Source of the DNA: Candidatus Binatia bacterium
Lineage (GTDB): Bacteria; Desulfobacterota; Binatia; HRBIN30; BPIQ01
Assembly (NCBI GenBank): GCA_026004195.1
Contig: BPIQ01000001.1
Coordinates: 1,045,122-1,109,121 of the forward strand
Direction of reading: 5' to 3'
Length of the DNA stretch: 64,000 nucleotides
The translations under genes and the position numbers were made by a program. Under the pieces are notes generated by a model. The model searched no databases. It saw only the letters and a program-made list of their open reading frames with translations, and had not been told where the DNA came from. Below, one piece after another: positions 46,936 to 55,120 of the stretch (positions are counted from its first letter, which is position 1; every line of letters starts with the position of its first letter).

Positions 46936-47585
46936 TGCGTCACCTCACAGTTGTCGAAGTTGTCGAATCTCGCCTGGAACGGGACGCGAATCCGGTACTT
47001 GCCGCCTGCGAGATCGCTCGCCTCGAAGCGAACCTCGACGGGGAAGGTGCGGCCGAAAGGCTCCACGTCGGGCAGGATGAGTTGCTTGGTGGAAAAGTCG
47101 AAGAGAAGAACGTGGACCGAGCTCACCGAAGCGACGCAGCCGCCGGCGATGCCTACGGCGGCCCCGCAGTCCGCGTCCGTCGCGCAGGGGCGCGTCGGGT
47201 CGTTCTGGCAGCGGCGGCCCGGCACCACCTGGCCGCCCCCGGAACCCTCGAAGACGCCCAGGCTCGCTCCGAGGATTTCCACCTCGTAGCGGTCGATCGT
47301 GATGTCCGCCTTCTGGTGGTTCGTGAAGAGCGCGTTCGCGGCGGTTTCCGTGAAGAGCTCGGCCTCGGTGCAGAGACCCGTGGCCGTGTCCACGCTGCAG
47401 CAGGACGGAATCACGTCGACCTCGGCCGCCCCGGGACCCACCCGGTCCGCCTGCTCGATCCCTTCGCCCTCGAAACCGAGAAACTCGAGGACGAGCTGGT
47501 CCTCGTCCGTCGTCGAACCGCAACCCCAAAGAAGGGCCGCCACACAGAAAGCGACCGCCCAACTCCACGAACGCCGTCCTCTCAT
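46932..47585 (-). CDS. Predicted lipoprotein upstream of the Ig-like protein
   Basis: The 217-residue protein has a lipoprotein signal AVAFCVAALLWGC (lipid Cys about 22) and several later cysteines (SCCSVDTATGLC; RRCQNDPTRPCATDADC), suggesting disulphides in an exported protein. The last part (KYRIRVPFQARFDNFDNCEV) is beta-rich. ATG 47585 lies 13 bp after the aroB stop. No family recognised; the overlap with the Ig-like gene suggests joint function. Confidence 0.75.
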   Translation of the reverse strand: MRGRRSWSWAVAFCVAALLWGCGSTTDEDQLVLEFLGFEGEGIEQADRVGPGAAEVDVIPSCCSVDTATGLCTEAELFTETAANALFTNHQKADITIDRYEVEILGASLGVFEGSGGGQVVPGRRCQNDPTRPCATDADCGAAVGIAGGCVASVSSVHVLLFDFSTKQLILPDVEPFGRTFPVEVRFEASDLAGGKYRIRVPFQARFDNFDNCEVTQ

Positions 47586-47598
47586 AGAAACCTCTCCG

Positions 47599-48699
47599 TC
47601 AATCCGACCGCTGGGAAAACTCGCCGATCTCCTCCGGGTCGACCTCGAGAAACCGCGTGCGGCCGATGTCCTCGAGGGCGACGAAACGGATCTTGCCGCC
47701 GCGGATTTTTTTGTCCGTCTCGACGGCAAGCGCCAAAGGCTTTCCGCGTATCTCCTTGGGGATCGTCACGGGAAGGTGCGCCCTTTTGAGAAGCCGGACG
47801 ACCCGCTCCGCTGTCTCCTGCTTGCATAGTCCACGCGCCGCCGAGAAGCGGGCAGCAAACGCCATGCCTATGGCGACCGCTTCACCGTGCAGGTAGCGCC
47901 GGTATTCCGTCAGGCTTTCGACAGCGTGGCCGACGGTGTGGCCAAAATTGAGCACCGCCCGAAACCCGCTCTCGCGCTCGTCTTCCGCCACCACGAGTGC
48001 CTTGATCGCGCAGCAGGTGCGCACGACCTGCACGAGGAGATCCTCGTCGAGGGCTTGCAGAGCAGGAAGACGCTCTTCGACGAGCGCGAAAAGGTCCGGA
48101 TCGAGAATGACGCCGTACTTGACGACCTCGGCCAGTCCGGCGGTGAATTCCCTTTTCGGTAGCGTCTTGAGAGTCCGGACGTCGACGAGGACGAAGCGCG
48201 GCTGGTAGAAGGCACCGATCAGGTTCTTCCCCTCGGGGTGGTTGACCCCCGTCTTGCCGCCCACGCTCGCGTCGACCTGAGCCACGAGTGTCGTCGGAAG
48301 CTGGACGAAGGGGACGCCCCGGAGAAACGTCGCGGCCGCGAAGCCCGCGAGGTCGCCGACCACGCCGCCCCCGAGGGCGAGGATGGGCGAGTTCCGCTCG
48401 AGCCGGGCGTCCACGAGTCGGTCGTAGACGAAGGTGAGCCAGGCGAGATTTTTGTGCTCTTCGCCGTCCGGGATCTCGATGGTCGTCGTCTCGAAGCCGT
48501 GATCGCGAAGCGACCGAACGACCTTGCCCAGATAGAGCGGAGCCACCACGTTGTTCGTGACGACCGCCGCCGACGTCCCGCATCGGAGCTCCCGGAGCTT
48601 GGCTCCCACCTCGCCCAGGATGCCCTTGCCGATGTAGATCGGATACGAGCGCTCCCCCAGGGAGACCGTGAGCGTTTCCTCGATTTTTTTTCCCGCCAT
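47599..48699 (-). CDS. aroB: 3-dehydroquinate synthase
   Basis: Second step of the shikimate pathway, NAD- and metal-dependent. The 366-residue protein shows GGGVVGDLAGFAAATFLRGV (about 109-128), QLPTTLVAQVDASVGGKTGV, the metal-ligand regions AEVVKYGVI and LNFGHTVGHAVE, and HGEAVAIGM. ATG 48699 overlaps the aroK stop by one base (TGATG). Longer upstream frames overlap aroK. Confidence 0.96.
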   Translation of the reverse strand: MAGKKIEETLTVSLGERSYPIYIGKGILGEVGAKLRELRCGTSAAVVTNNVVAPLYLGKVVRSLRDHGFETTTIEIPDGEEHKNLAWLTFVYDRLVDARLERNSPILALGGGVVGDLAGFAAATFLRGVPFVQLPTTLVAQVDASVGGKTGVNHPEGKNLIGAFYQPRFVLVDVRTLKTLPKREFTAGLAEVVKYGVILDPDLFALVEERLPALQALDEDLLVQVVRTCCAIKALVVAEDERESGFRAVLNFGHTVGHAVESLTEYRRYLHGEAVAIGMAFAARFSAARGLCKQETAERVVRLLKRAHLPVTIPKEIRGKPLALAVETDKKIRGGKIRFVALEDIGRTRFLEVDPEEIGEFSQRSD

Positions 48700-49223
48700 C
48701 AGTTTCCCCCCTCCCGCAGGAGCTCGAGGATCTTCTCGACCACCTGCTCGACTTCGAGACCGTTCGTGTCCACGTGGTAGTCCGCCCCCGCGTAGGCGGC
48801 CTCGCGTTCGGCAAGAAGCGTGCGGATGCGCTCGCTCCGATTCGCGGCGCCCTCGAGAAGCGGACGCTCGGGACCTTGCGTGCGCCGCTCGATCTCCTCC
48901 GGCGAGGCCCTCAGGCACACCAGAGGTCCCGCCGCCCGGAGAAGCTCGCGATTTCTCGGGTCGACGATCGTCCCGCCGCCCGTGGCCACCACGACCTTTT
49001 TCTCGCCGACGAGTCTTTCCACGACCTCCCGTTCCCGCCGCCGGAAGTAGAGCTCTCCCTTCCGCGCGAAGATTTCGGCCACCGACGATCCTTCCATCTC
49101 CTCGATCCGCGTGTCCGTGTCGACGAATTTCCAACCGAGCCTTTCGGCCAGGGCCCGGCCGACGGCCGTCTTCCCGGTTCCCATGAAACCGGTGAGGGCG
49201 ATGAACTCGGCTTTCCGTTTCAC
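48699..49223 (-). CDS. aroK: Shikimate kinase
   Basis: Phosphorylates shikimate. The 174-residue P-loop kinase has Walker A GFMGTGKTAVGRAL (about 12-25), the shikimate-binding FVDTDTRIEE (about 33-42), FRRREREVV with the conserved Arg, and ATGGGTIVD. GTG at 49223. It lies 28 bp after pilQ, the pilMNOPQ-aroKB order also known from Pseudomonas. Confidence 0.95.
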   Translation of the reverse strand: MKRKAEFIALTGFMGTGKTAVGRALAERLGWKFVDTDTRIEEMEGSSVAEIFARKGELYFRRREREVVERLVGEKKVVVATGGGTIVDPRNRELLRAAGPLVCLRASPEEIERRTQGPERPLLEGAANRSERIRTLLAEREAAYAGADYHVDTNGLEVEQVVEKILELLREGGN

Positions 49224-49251
49224 GTAAGGCCGCTTCTCCCGCGGCGGCGTC

Positions 49252-51297
49252 CTACCCCCGATCCCGGTTGAGCCAGAGGTCCTGCGCCGTGGGCAGCCCC
49301 TGCACGGGACCACCGAGGACCCTCGGGGTGAGAAAGACCAGGAGATCCTCCCGCCGGTCCGACCGGAGCAGGCTCCGGAACACCGAACCCAGGACGGGGA
49401 TGTCCGAGAAGAACGGGACACCGGATTTCTGCGTGTTCGTCGTGTCGCGGTAGATCCCGCCGAGGACGACGGTCTGCCCGTCCTTGACGAGGATGTGGGA
49501 GTTCGCCTCGCGGCTGATTTCCGTGGGGATGGAATCCACCGTGCGCGAGAAATCCGCCTGGCTCGACTTGGCACTGAGGTCCAGGAGGACGAAGCCGTCG
49601 GAAGAAACGAGGGGCGTGACGGTCAGGATGATTCCGGTCTCGATTTTCTCGGTCGCCACCGTCTGAGCGCCCGCGGCGCCGCCGGCTCCCGTGTTGATCA
49701 CCGTGCCGGTCGAGGGGAGCTTCACTCGCAGGATCGTGAGGCTCTTGATGGTCGCGGGCACGTTGTTGAGCGTGACCACGCGCGGCCGCGAGATGACCTT
49801 CCCTTTTCCTTGCTCCTCGAGCGCCGAAAGACGGGCGTTGAGGGCCTGCGTCCCGTCGACCGACCCCAGGAGCAGGTCGAAGGCGCTGCCCGCGCCCGGA
49901 CCGAAGTTCCCGCCGGCCGGGAAGTCGACGAGAAAGGGCACGTTCCCGCTACCCGTACCGAGACCCGCCCCGCCGAACTCGATCGACCCGGGAAAATTGA
50001 GTCCCGTCGGGGTGCCGGTCTGGGGACCGAAGTTGCCGCGGTAACCCCACTGGACGCCGAGAGAGCGGGCGAAGTCCGTGGTGGCTTCGACGATGACGGA
50101 CTCGATGAGCACCTGCGGTGTCTGCACGTCGAGCTGGCGGACCATTTCCCGCACGTTGTCGATCCCTCGCTGGATGTCGCGCACGATCAGCGTGTTGGTG
50201 AACTCGTCGACCATGACGCTGCCGCGCTGGCTCAGGATACCGACTTCCTCTTCGCTCGTCCGCGCCCCGCCGAAGCCGCGAAGGCGCAGCATTTCCTCGC
50301 CCCGGATGAGCTCCGCGAGCTTTTTCGCCTTGGCATAGTTGAGCCGAATGTAGGCGACGCGCAGAGGCTCCACGGCCTTGGCAGCCTCCTGCGCACGCGC
50401 GAGTTCCTCCCGCTCTTCTTTGAGGCGTCGCACCGTCGAGATCCGGAGCACGTTTCCCTCCTGCACGCTCTCGAGCCCCATGGCCTGCAGCAGGATATCG
50501 AGCGCCTGATCCCACGGCACGTCGTGGAGCTTGAGCGTGACCTTCCCCTGGACGTCGTCCGTCGCCACGATATTGAGGCCGCTCACCTCCGCGAGAAGCC
50601 GCAGGACGTTGTGGACGTCGGCATCCTTGAAGTCGAGAGAAATCCGCCGCCCGGTGTAGAGTTTCCGGGCAGGGTTCCCGCCCTCGCGCTCCGTCGCGTC
50701 CGACCTCTCCGCGGTCGAGCCGCCGGCCGCGGCCGCTTCCGCGGGCCACACGACTTTTTCTCGCACTTCGCCCGTCTTCCCGCTCGGCTCTCCCACGAAA
50801 GCCACGAGAGTATCCCCGAGCGTATCCACCGTGTACTCGGGCACCCGATCGCCGGCAAGCTCGAGGCCGAGTCGCAGCTTGCCTCCCCCGGTTCCGAGGG
50901 CGATCTCGCGGACCTTCGGGTTCCCGACCTCGAACCTCTCCACCGACGAGGGACCGGGGGGCCCGTCCTCGAGTTCGACGACGATGCGGGGAGAGTTCGG
51001 AAGCGAGAAGTGAGACACCTCCCCGACGGGCCGATTGAGCTTCACGAAGACGCCTTCCTGGCCGTTGTCTTCGACGACTCGAATTTCCCGGACCTCGAGC
51101 GGGACCCTGGAGGTCGCCGCGCGCGTCCGGGCGTGGGTCTCGGTGCGAACCCTCGAAACTTCCGCGCGGCTTTCCGCCACTCCGGTCCGATCCGGGGTCC
51201 TCTTCCGGGCGACCTCCGTGCACCCCGGGAGCACGAGGAGCCCCACGAGCAGGGCCGCGCCCCGGACAGGGAAGGAACTCCGGCGGACCCGTTTCAT
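49252..51297 (-). CDS. pilQ: Type IV pilus secretin PilQ
   Basis: Outer-membrane channel through which the pilus passes. The 681-residue protein starts with a lipoprotein-type signal (LLVGLLVLPGC), so it may be lipidated. It has an AMIN domain (about 65-155, peptidoglycan binding), an STN/N0 domain (ISLDFKDADVHNVLRLLAEV, about 218-237, then VPWDQALDILLQAMGL), a secretin N1 domain (about 312-400) and the beta-barrel secretin domain with TPQVLIESVIVEATTDFARS and the C-terminal VPFFSDIPVLGSVFRS and DLLVFLTPRVL. Its ATG overlaps the pilP stop. Confidence 0.95.
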   Translation of the reverse strand: MKRVRRSSFPVRGAALLVGLLVLPGCTEVARKRTPDRTGVAESRAEVSRVRTETHARTRAATSRVPLEVREIRVVEDNGQEGVFVKLNRPVGEVSHFSLPNSPRIVVELEDGPPGPSSVERFEVGNPKVREIALGTGGGKLRLGLELAGDRVPEYTVDTLGDTLVAFVGEPSGKTGEVREKVVWPAEAAAAGGSTAERSDATEREGGNPARKLYTGRRISLDFKDADVHNVLRLLAEVSGLNIVATDDVQGKVTLKLHDVPWDQALDILLQAMGLESVQEGNVLRISTVRRLKEEREELARAQEAAKAVEPLRVAYIRLNYAKAKKLAELIRGEEMLRLRGFGGARTSEEEVGILSQRGSVMVDEFTNTLIVRDIQRGIDNVREMVRQLDVQTPQVLIESVIVEATTDFARSLGVQWGYRGNFGPQTGTPTGLNFPGSIEFGGAGLGTGSGNVPFLVDFPAGGNFGPGAGSAFDLLLGSVDGTQALNARLSALEEQGKGKVISRPRVVTLNNVPATIKSLTILRVKLPSTGTVINTGAGGAAGAQTVATEKIETGIILTVTPLVSSDGFVLLDLSAKSSQADFSRTVDSIPTEISREANSHILVKDGQTVVLGGIYRDTTNTQKSGVPFFSDIPVLGSVFRSLLRSDRREDLLVFLTPRVLGGPVQGLPTAQDLWLNRDRG

Positions 51298-51803
51298 GGA
51301 CGAACCTCCCCGCCCGCGCGGGCCACGGCCGTGCCTTCTTCGGTTTCCACGGGTAGTTTCATCGTCACCTCCCGCACCACTTCTCGGCCGAAGTAGTCGA
51401 CCGTCCGCTCCTCCACCGTCACGCCCTCGGCGGAGATCTTCGTGACGACTCCGTCACGGAGCCCGATCGGGGTCCCCACCGTCACGATGTACCCCATGCC
51501 GATGCTGTCCTCGACCACGGCGTAGGATCCACCCGGATCGAGCACGATGCCGGCGAGCTTGAGCTGGCCGATGTCGTACTTCTGAAGCGGGGTTTTCGGC
51601 CTGCTCGGCTCCCGGGACACCCGGAGGTCCAGGACGAAGGGCCGAAAGGGATCGCGCTCGAGCTCGAGCGGAGCCTGGACGGCCGGCGCTTGTTCCACGG
51701 CCACGGCAACGGGCCAGCTCTCTTCCGCCCCGCACGGGCAGGGGCGCCAGGGCAGCAGCCCCACGCAACTCGACCAAACCACGAAGGCGATACGGCCTTT
51801 CAC
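51294..51803 (-). CDS. pilP: Type IV pilus assembly lipoprotein PilP
   Basis: Periplasmic link between PilNO and PilQ. GTG at 51803 overlaps the pilO stop (GTGA) and gives 169 residues. There is an N-terminal hydrophobic segment with cysteines (VVWSSCVGLL, CPC) but no clean lipobox. The PilP domain reads RDPFRPFVLDL, then YDIGQLKLAGIVLDPGGSYAVVED and GYIVTVGTPIGLRDGVVTKI. Family identity is clear from this pattern and position. Confidence 0.92.
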   Translation of the reverse strand: MKGRIAFVVWSSCVGLLPWRPCPCGAEESWPVAVAVEQAPAVQAPLELERDPFRPFVLDLRVSREPSRPKTPLQKYDIGQLKLAGIVLDPGGSYAVVEDSIGMGYIVTVGTPIGLRDGVVTKISAEGVTVEERTVDYFGREVVREVTMKLPVETEEGTAVARAGGEVRP

Positions 51804-52411
51804 TTTCCGTCCTCCTTTTTCTTCGCCAGACGCTCGCGCTCTTCGGCGTCGAGGAAGCGATACGTCGTGACGGAGCACTGCGTGGTGAGTCTCACGTTTC
51901 CGCCCTCGACGCTCTCTTCGCGGATGCGGATGCCGCTCACGTTGACGATCCGGTCGAGCCGACCGAGCTTCTGGAAAAAGCTCGCGAGCTGGTAGTAGGA
52001 GCCGGCTGCCTGGATCTGCACGGGCACCTCCGCGTAGAAGTCCTGGTAACGCTCGGGCTCCTGGCGGAACACGAGGATCTCGAGCCCCGCCTCGCGTCCG
52101 AGCGAAGAGATGCTACTCAGAAGCTCCGGGATTTCTTTTCCGTCGGGAAGCTGGGCCGTCGCCTTGCGCAGGGCCGCGTCGAGCTCGGCCACGATCTGGC
52201 GCATGCGATCGAGGTTCGCGGCCAGTTTCCTTTCGCGCTCGAGGCGGACCTTCAGGTTCTCGACGAGTTCGCGTCTTTCCCGGACCTGCGCGGAGAGCGG
52301 CCAGTAGAACCAGCTCAGGTAGAGAAAGAGACTCCCGAGAAACAGCGTGAGGCCGAAAAGAACACGCTGCCGCAGGGGGAGTTCGAAAAAGCGTTCCAGG
52401 ATGGCCATCAT
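51800..52411 (-). CDS. pilO: Type IV pilus inner membrane protein PilO
   Basis: Forms the inner-membrane alignment complex with PilN and PilP. The 203-residue protein has one transmembrane helix (about 15-36), a coiled coil (about 43-90, VRERRELVENLKVRLERERK) and a ferredoxin-like domain with LLSSISSLGREAGLEILVF and the SYYQLASFFQKLGRLDRIVN segment. Start overlaps pilN by 4 bp. Confidence 0.94.
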   Translation of the reverse strand: MMAILERFFELPLRQRVLFGLTLFLGSLFLYLSWFYWPLSAQVRERRELVENLKVRLERERKLAANLDRMRQIVAELDAALRKATAQLPDGKEIPELLSSISSLGREAGLEILVFRQEPERYQDFYAEVPVQIQAAGSYYQLASFFQKLGRLDRIVNVSGIRIREESVEGGNVRLTTQCSVTTYRFLDAEERERLAKKKEDGK

Positions 52412-53091
52412 GACGTCCTCGGCACGTCGTCCGCGTCTTCGTCCGGCCCCGTGACGGGACGGGTTTCCACCTGCTTTTCCCGGGCTTTTTCCGTCTCCGC
52501 CACCCCGTCCTTGCCGAAGTAGTCCACGGAGGCGGTGATCACGAAGCGGCTGAATCGAACGTCCGTGCCGTCGCGCAGCACCACCCGCGGCTGGCTACCC
52601 GAATCCACGGGTTGCGTGGCCTCGGAAAGGTCGACGCCGTGGAAGTACGGCGAAACCTCGAGCTGCCGCATGAATTCCGCCACGGTCTGGTTGTCGAGCG
52701 ACCAGCCGACCAGCGTGGCTTTCCCGTCCTCTTCGGAGAACTCCTCGAGCCAGAGCTTTTCCGGGCAGGCCTTCGCCAGGTCCGCCAGGACACGCTCGGG
52801 CCCGACCCGCTTTTCGTCGAGCGAGCGGATGACGCGAAGTTTTTCGCGGAGTTCGGCGACCTTCTTGTCGAGATCCCGCGCTTCCTTGGTCTTCTCCGCG
52901 TACTCGGCGAGCTGGGCCCTGAGTGCTTCCATCTCCACCTCGAGAATGCCGAGCTCGCGCTTCTGGTAGGCGTAAGGGATCACGAGGGCGAGGAGATAGA
53001 CGCAAACGCCGAAAGCCACGAAGGCCGCCTGCTGCCTTTTCGCGAAAGCTTCCTGCGCTTCCCGGGTGGGGAGAAGGTTGACCTGGATCAT
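52408..53091 (-). CDS. pilN: Type IV pilus inner membrane protein PilN
   Basis: Begins IQVNLLPTREAQEAF, the conserved N-terminal motif that binds the groove of PilM. It then has a transmembrane helix (about 23-43), a coiled coil (about 50-90) and a ferredoxin-like periplasmic domain (WLEEFSEEDGKATLVGWSLD on). At 227 residues it is slightly long because of a charged C-terminal tail (about 200-227). Overlaps pilM and pilO by 4 bp each. Confidence 0.94.
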   Translation of the reverse strand: MIQVNLLPTREAQEAFAKRQQAAFVAFGVCVYLLALVIPYAYQKRELGILEVEMEALRAQLAEYAEKTKEARDLDKKVAELREKLRVIRSLDEKRVGPERVLADLAKACPEKLWLEEFSEEDGKATLVGWSLDNQTVAEFMRQLEVSPYFHGVDLSEATQPVDSGSQPRVVLRDGTDVRFSRFVITASVDYFGKDGVAETEKAREKQVETRPVTGPDEDADDVPRTS

Positions 53092-54215
53092 GAGCGGCTC
53101 CCGTTCCGATCGAGCCTCCGCGTCGCGAGCCCCGCCACCACGGCCAGCACGGGGGCCGCTTCCTCGAACGTAGGGCTCCCGGGATGCGGGATGCGCGCGA
53201 AAGGCTTGGCGACTTCCACGGGCACCTCGAGCCGCTGGCCGAGGATTTCGGCGAGCCCCGGAATGCGGACCGAGCCTCCGCTCAGGTAGACGACATCGAT
53301 CGCCTCGTCGGTGGCCGCCGTCCAGAAAAACCCGAGGGCGTGGTGGATTTCGTCGACCAGCGTCTCGGCAGCCGAGCGCAGAACCTCCTCGGCCCGCTCC
53401 GGCGGCACGCTGCGCAGCGATCCCCCCGTCTTGAGGGTCTCGGCATCCGCCATCTCGATCCCGAGCTCGCGAACCAGAAGCTCGCTCACGTCGCGCCCAC
53501 CCACCGGCACGTCGCCGGTGAAGCTCGAAACGCCTTTCTTCAGGATGTTGATCGACGAAAATCGCGCCCCGATGTGGACCAGAGCCACGACGTTGGCGGA
53601 GCCCGGGTCGTAGTTGGCTTCGTACATGTTCTCGAGGGCGAAATGGTCGACGTCGACGACGACGGGCTGGAGCCCCGCGGCCCGGAGAGCGTCGACGTAG
53701 CTCATCACGATGTCCCTCTTGGCCGCCACGACGAGCACCTCGAACCGCTTCCCGTCCTCGCTCGTTCCCACGACCTGGTAGTCGAGGCTCACGTTCTCGA
53801 GATCCTCGGGAATGAAGTTGCCCGCCTCGTAGAGGACCGCGCTCTCGAGTTCCTCGGGGCTCTGAGCGGGAAAGCTCATCCGTTTGATGATCACGGCAGG
53901 GCCCGGAACGGCCGTGATCGCCTTGCGTGCTCGCATTTTCTTGGCTTCGACGACGGTGCGAAGAGCTTCGGCGACCACGGACGGGTCCTGGACCGAACTA
54001 CTGTGGACCGCCCCAGGGGGTGTCGGCGCGGTGCCGAAAGCCGTCACCGCTACGCTGCCGCCGGCAGGCCGCACCTCGAGGAGCTTGATCGAAGCCGAAC
54101 CGATGTCCGCGCAGAGGTAGGGCTCCTGGGAGCGAAGCGGGTTCAGCTCCGAGAGGGAAACCGTGAGGAACTTCCCGATTCGCTTTTTCCACTCCGAAAA
54201 CGCCCCCAGATTCAT
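53088..54215 (-). CDS. pilM: Type IV pilus assembly ATPase-like protein PilM
   Basis: Actin-like cytoplasmic protein that recruits PilN. The 375-residue protein has phosphate loop CADIGSASIKLLEV (about 34-47), VVVDVDHFALENMYE, a second nucleotide-binding region ALVHIGARFSSINILKKG, and the adenosine motif VVYLSGGSVRIPGLAEIL. First gene of pilMNOPQ-aroKB. The gap upstream (231 bp) has a sigma54-like promoter. Confidence 0.95.
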   Translation of the reverse strand: MNLGAFSEWKKRIGKFLTVSLSELNPLRSQEPYLCADIGSASIKLLEVRPAGGSVAVTAFGTAPTPPGAVHSSSVQDPSVVAEALRTVVEAKKMRARKAITAVPGPAVIIKRMSFPAQSPEELESAVLYEAGNFIPEDLENVSLDYQVVGTSEDGKRFEVLVVAAKRDIVMSYVDALRAAGLQPVVVDVDHFALENMYEANYDPGSANVVALVHIGARFSSINILKKGVSSFTGDVPVGGRDVSELLVRELGIEMADAETLKTGGSLRSVPPERAEEVLRSAAETLVDEIHHALGFFWTAATDEAIDVVYLSGGSVRIPGLAEILGQRLEVPVEVAKPFARIPHPGSPTFEEAAPVLAVVAGLATRRLDRNGSRS

Positions 54216-54356
54216 GCGTTACCCCCCTCGGCGAAAGGGAAGAGAACCGCCCCGGGGGCCCGCCGGCACGGCAGCGAGCCGAACTGACTTGCGAAACGAC
54301 CGGTCGAACCCACCGTCTTTCCCATACCGCCCTCGGATACTCGCCGGGGACTAGCA

Positions 54357-54372
54357 TGCGAGAACCGGGCCA
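54357..54372 (-). promoter_or_regulatory. Sigma54-like promoter upstream of pilM
   Basis: On the minus strand TGGCCCGGTTCTCGCA matches the consensus TGGCACG-N4-TTGCA at ten of twelve fixed positions with correct GG-to-GC spacing. The start would be near 54346, leaving a leader of about 130 bases. It resembles the site before the minor pilin operon. Confidence 0.5.
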
Positions 54373-54401
54373 GGCAGCGGACGGACGCGGTGTAGGGACG
54401 G

Positions 54402-54418
54402 CGGGAGACCGTCTCCCG
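54402..54418. promoter_or_regulatory. Perfect inverted repeat upstream of pilM (possible operator)
   Basis: CGGGAGAC, one base, GTCTCCCG (54402-54418). It lies 30 bp upstream of the sigma54-like site, on the side where an activator could bind. A hairpin role for the end of rlmE mRNA is an alternative, since rlmE ends at 54447 upstream on the same strand. Confidence 0.35.
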
Positions 54419-54446
54419 GCCGTTCGTGCACACTTTCGGCCGGAAA

Positions 54447-55040
54447 CTAGCGCCGAAAGCCGAACGCGACGGCGTAAAGCTCCGAAGAACCTCGCCGCGT
54501 AGCCTCGGGCCGGGTGGTGGAAACCCGGGAGAACCGCTCTCTCAGGGCCCGGACCCCCTCGGCCTGGGCAGAGCCCGTGAAGAGCTTGAAGACCCCCCGT
54601 CCCCCTCGCCGCAGCATCCGATCGGCGACCTCGAGCGCCGCCCGGACGAGCTCGAGCATGGCCTCCTCGTCCCTGTCCCGGACACCGCTCAGGCGGGGAG
54701 AAAGGTCGGAGAGAAGGACATCCGCATCGCCTCCGAGGAGCTCGCGGAGCCGCTCCCGCACATTTTCGTCCAGGATGTCTCCGGTGACGACCGAAACCCA
54801 CGGGAACGGCAGGGGTTCGATCGGCGTCCGGTCCACACCCACCACGCGCCCCTTTTCGCCCACGCGCTCCGCCGCGATCCGGAGCCATCCCCCGGGCCAG
54901 GCGCCGAGGTCGACGACCACGTCACCCGGTCGAAGGATGCGGTAGCGGCGGTCGAGCTCGAGGAGTTTGTACGCCGCCCGTGACCGGTAACCACGCGACT
55001 TGGCCTTTCGATAAAAGGAATCCTTCGGCTCGTAGCGCAC
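54447..55040 (-). CDS. rlmE: 23S rRNA 2'-O-ribose methyltransferase RlmE (FtsJ/RrmJ)
   Basis: Methylates U2552 of 23S rRNA. The 197-residue protein starts with GTG at 55040 and carries SRAAYKLLELD (catalytic Lys25 region), the SAM motif VVDLGAWPGGWLRIAAE (about 42-58), LSDLSPRLSG (catalytic Asp), GVFKLFTG (catalytic Lys) and SSELYAVAFGF (catalytic Glu): the K-D-K-E tetrad is complete. Divergent to the helicase gene. Confidence 0.94.
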   Translation of the reverse strand: MRYEPKDSFYRKAKSRGYRSRAAYKLLELDRRYRILRPGDVVVDLGAWPGGWLRIAAERVGEKGRVVGVDRTPIEPLPFPWVSVVTGDILDENVRERLRELLGGDADVLLSDLSPRLSGVRDRDEEAMLELVRAALEVADRMLRRGGRGVFKLFTGSAQAEGVRALRERFSRVSTTRPEATRRGSSELYAVAFGFRR

Positions 55041-55120
55041 CCCGCGAGCCTAACACCCGGGGGCGCACCGGGAAAACGGGCTTCCCTTCTCCGGCAGTGC
55101 TCGGCTAAAGTGCGCGGCCC

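Noticed and set aside
43561-47289. Plus-strand open frame of over 1200 codons covering the Ig-like protein
   Set aside because: It is the shadow of the minus-strand lipoprotein genes and of the hairpin repeats. No domain or signal is visible in it.
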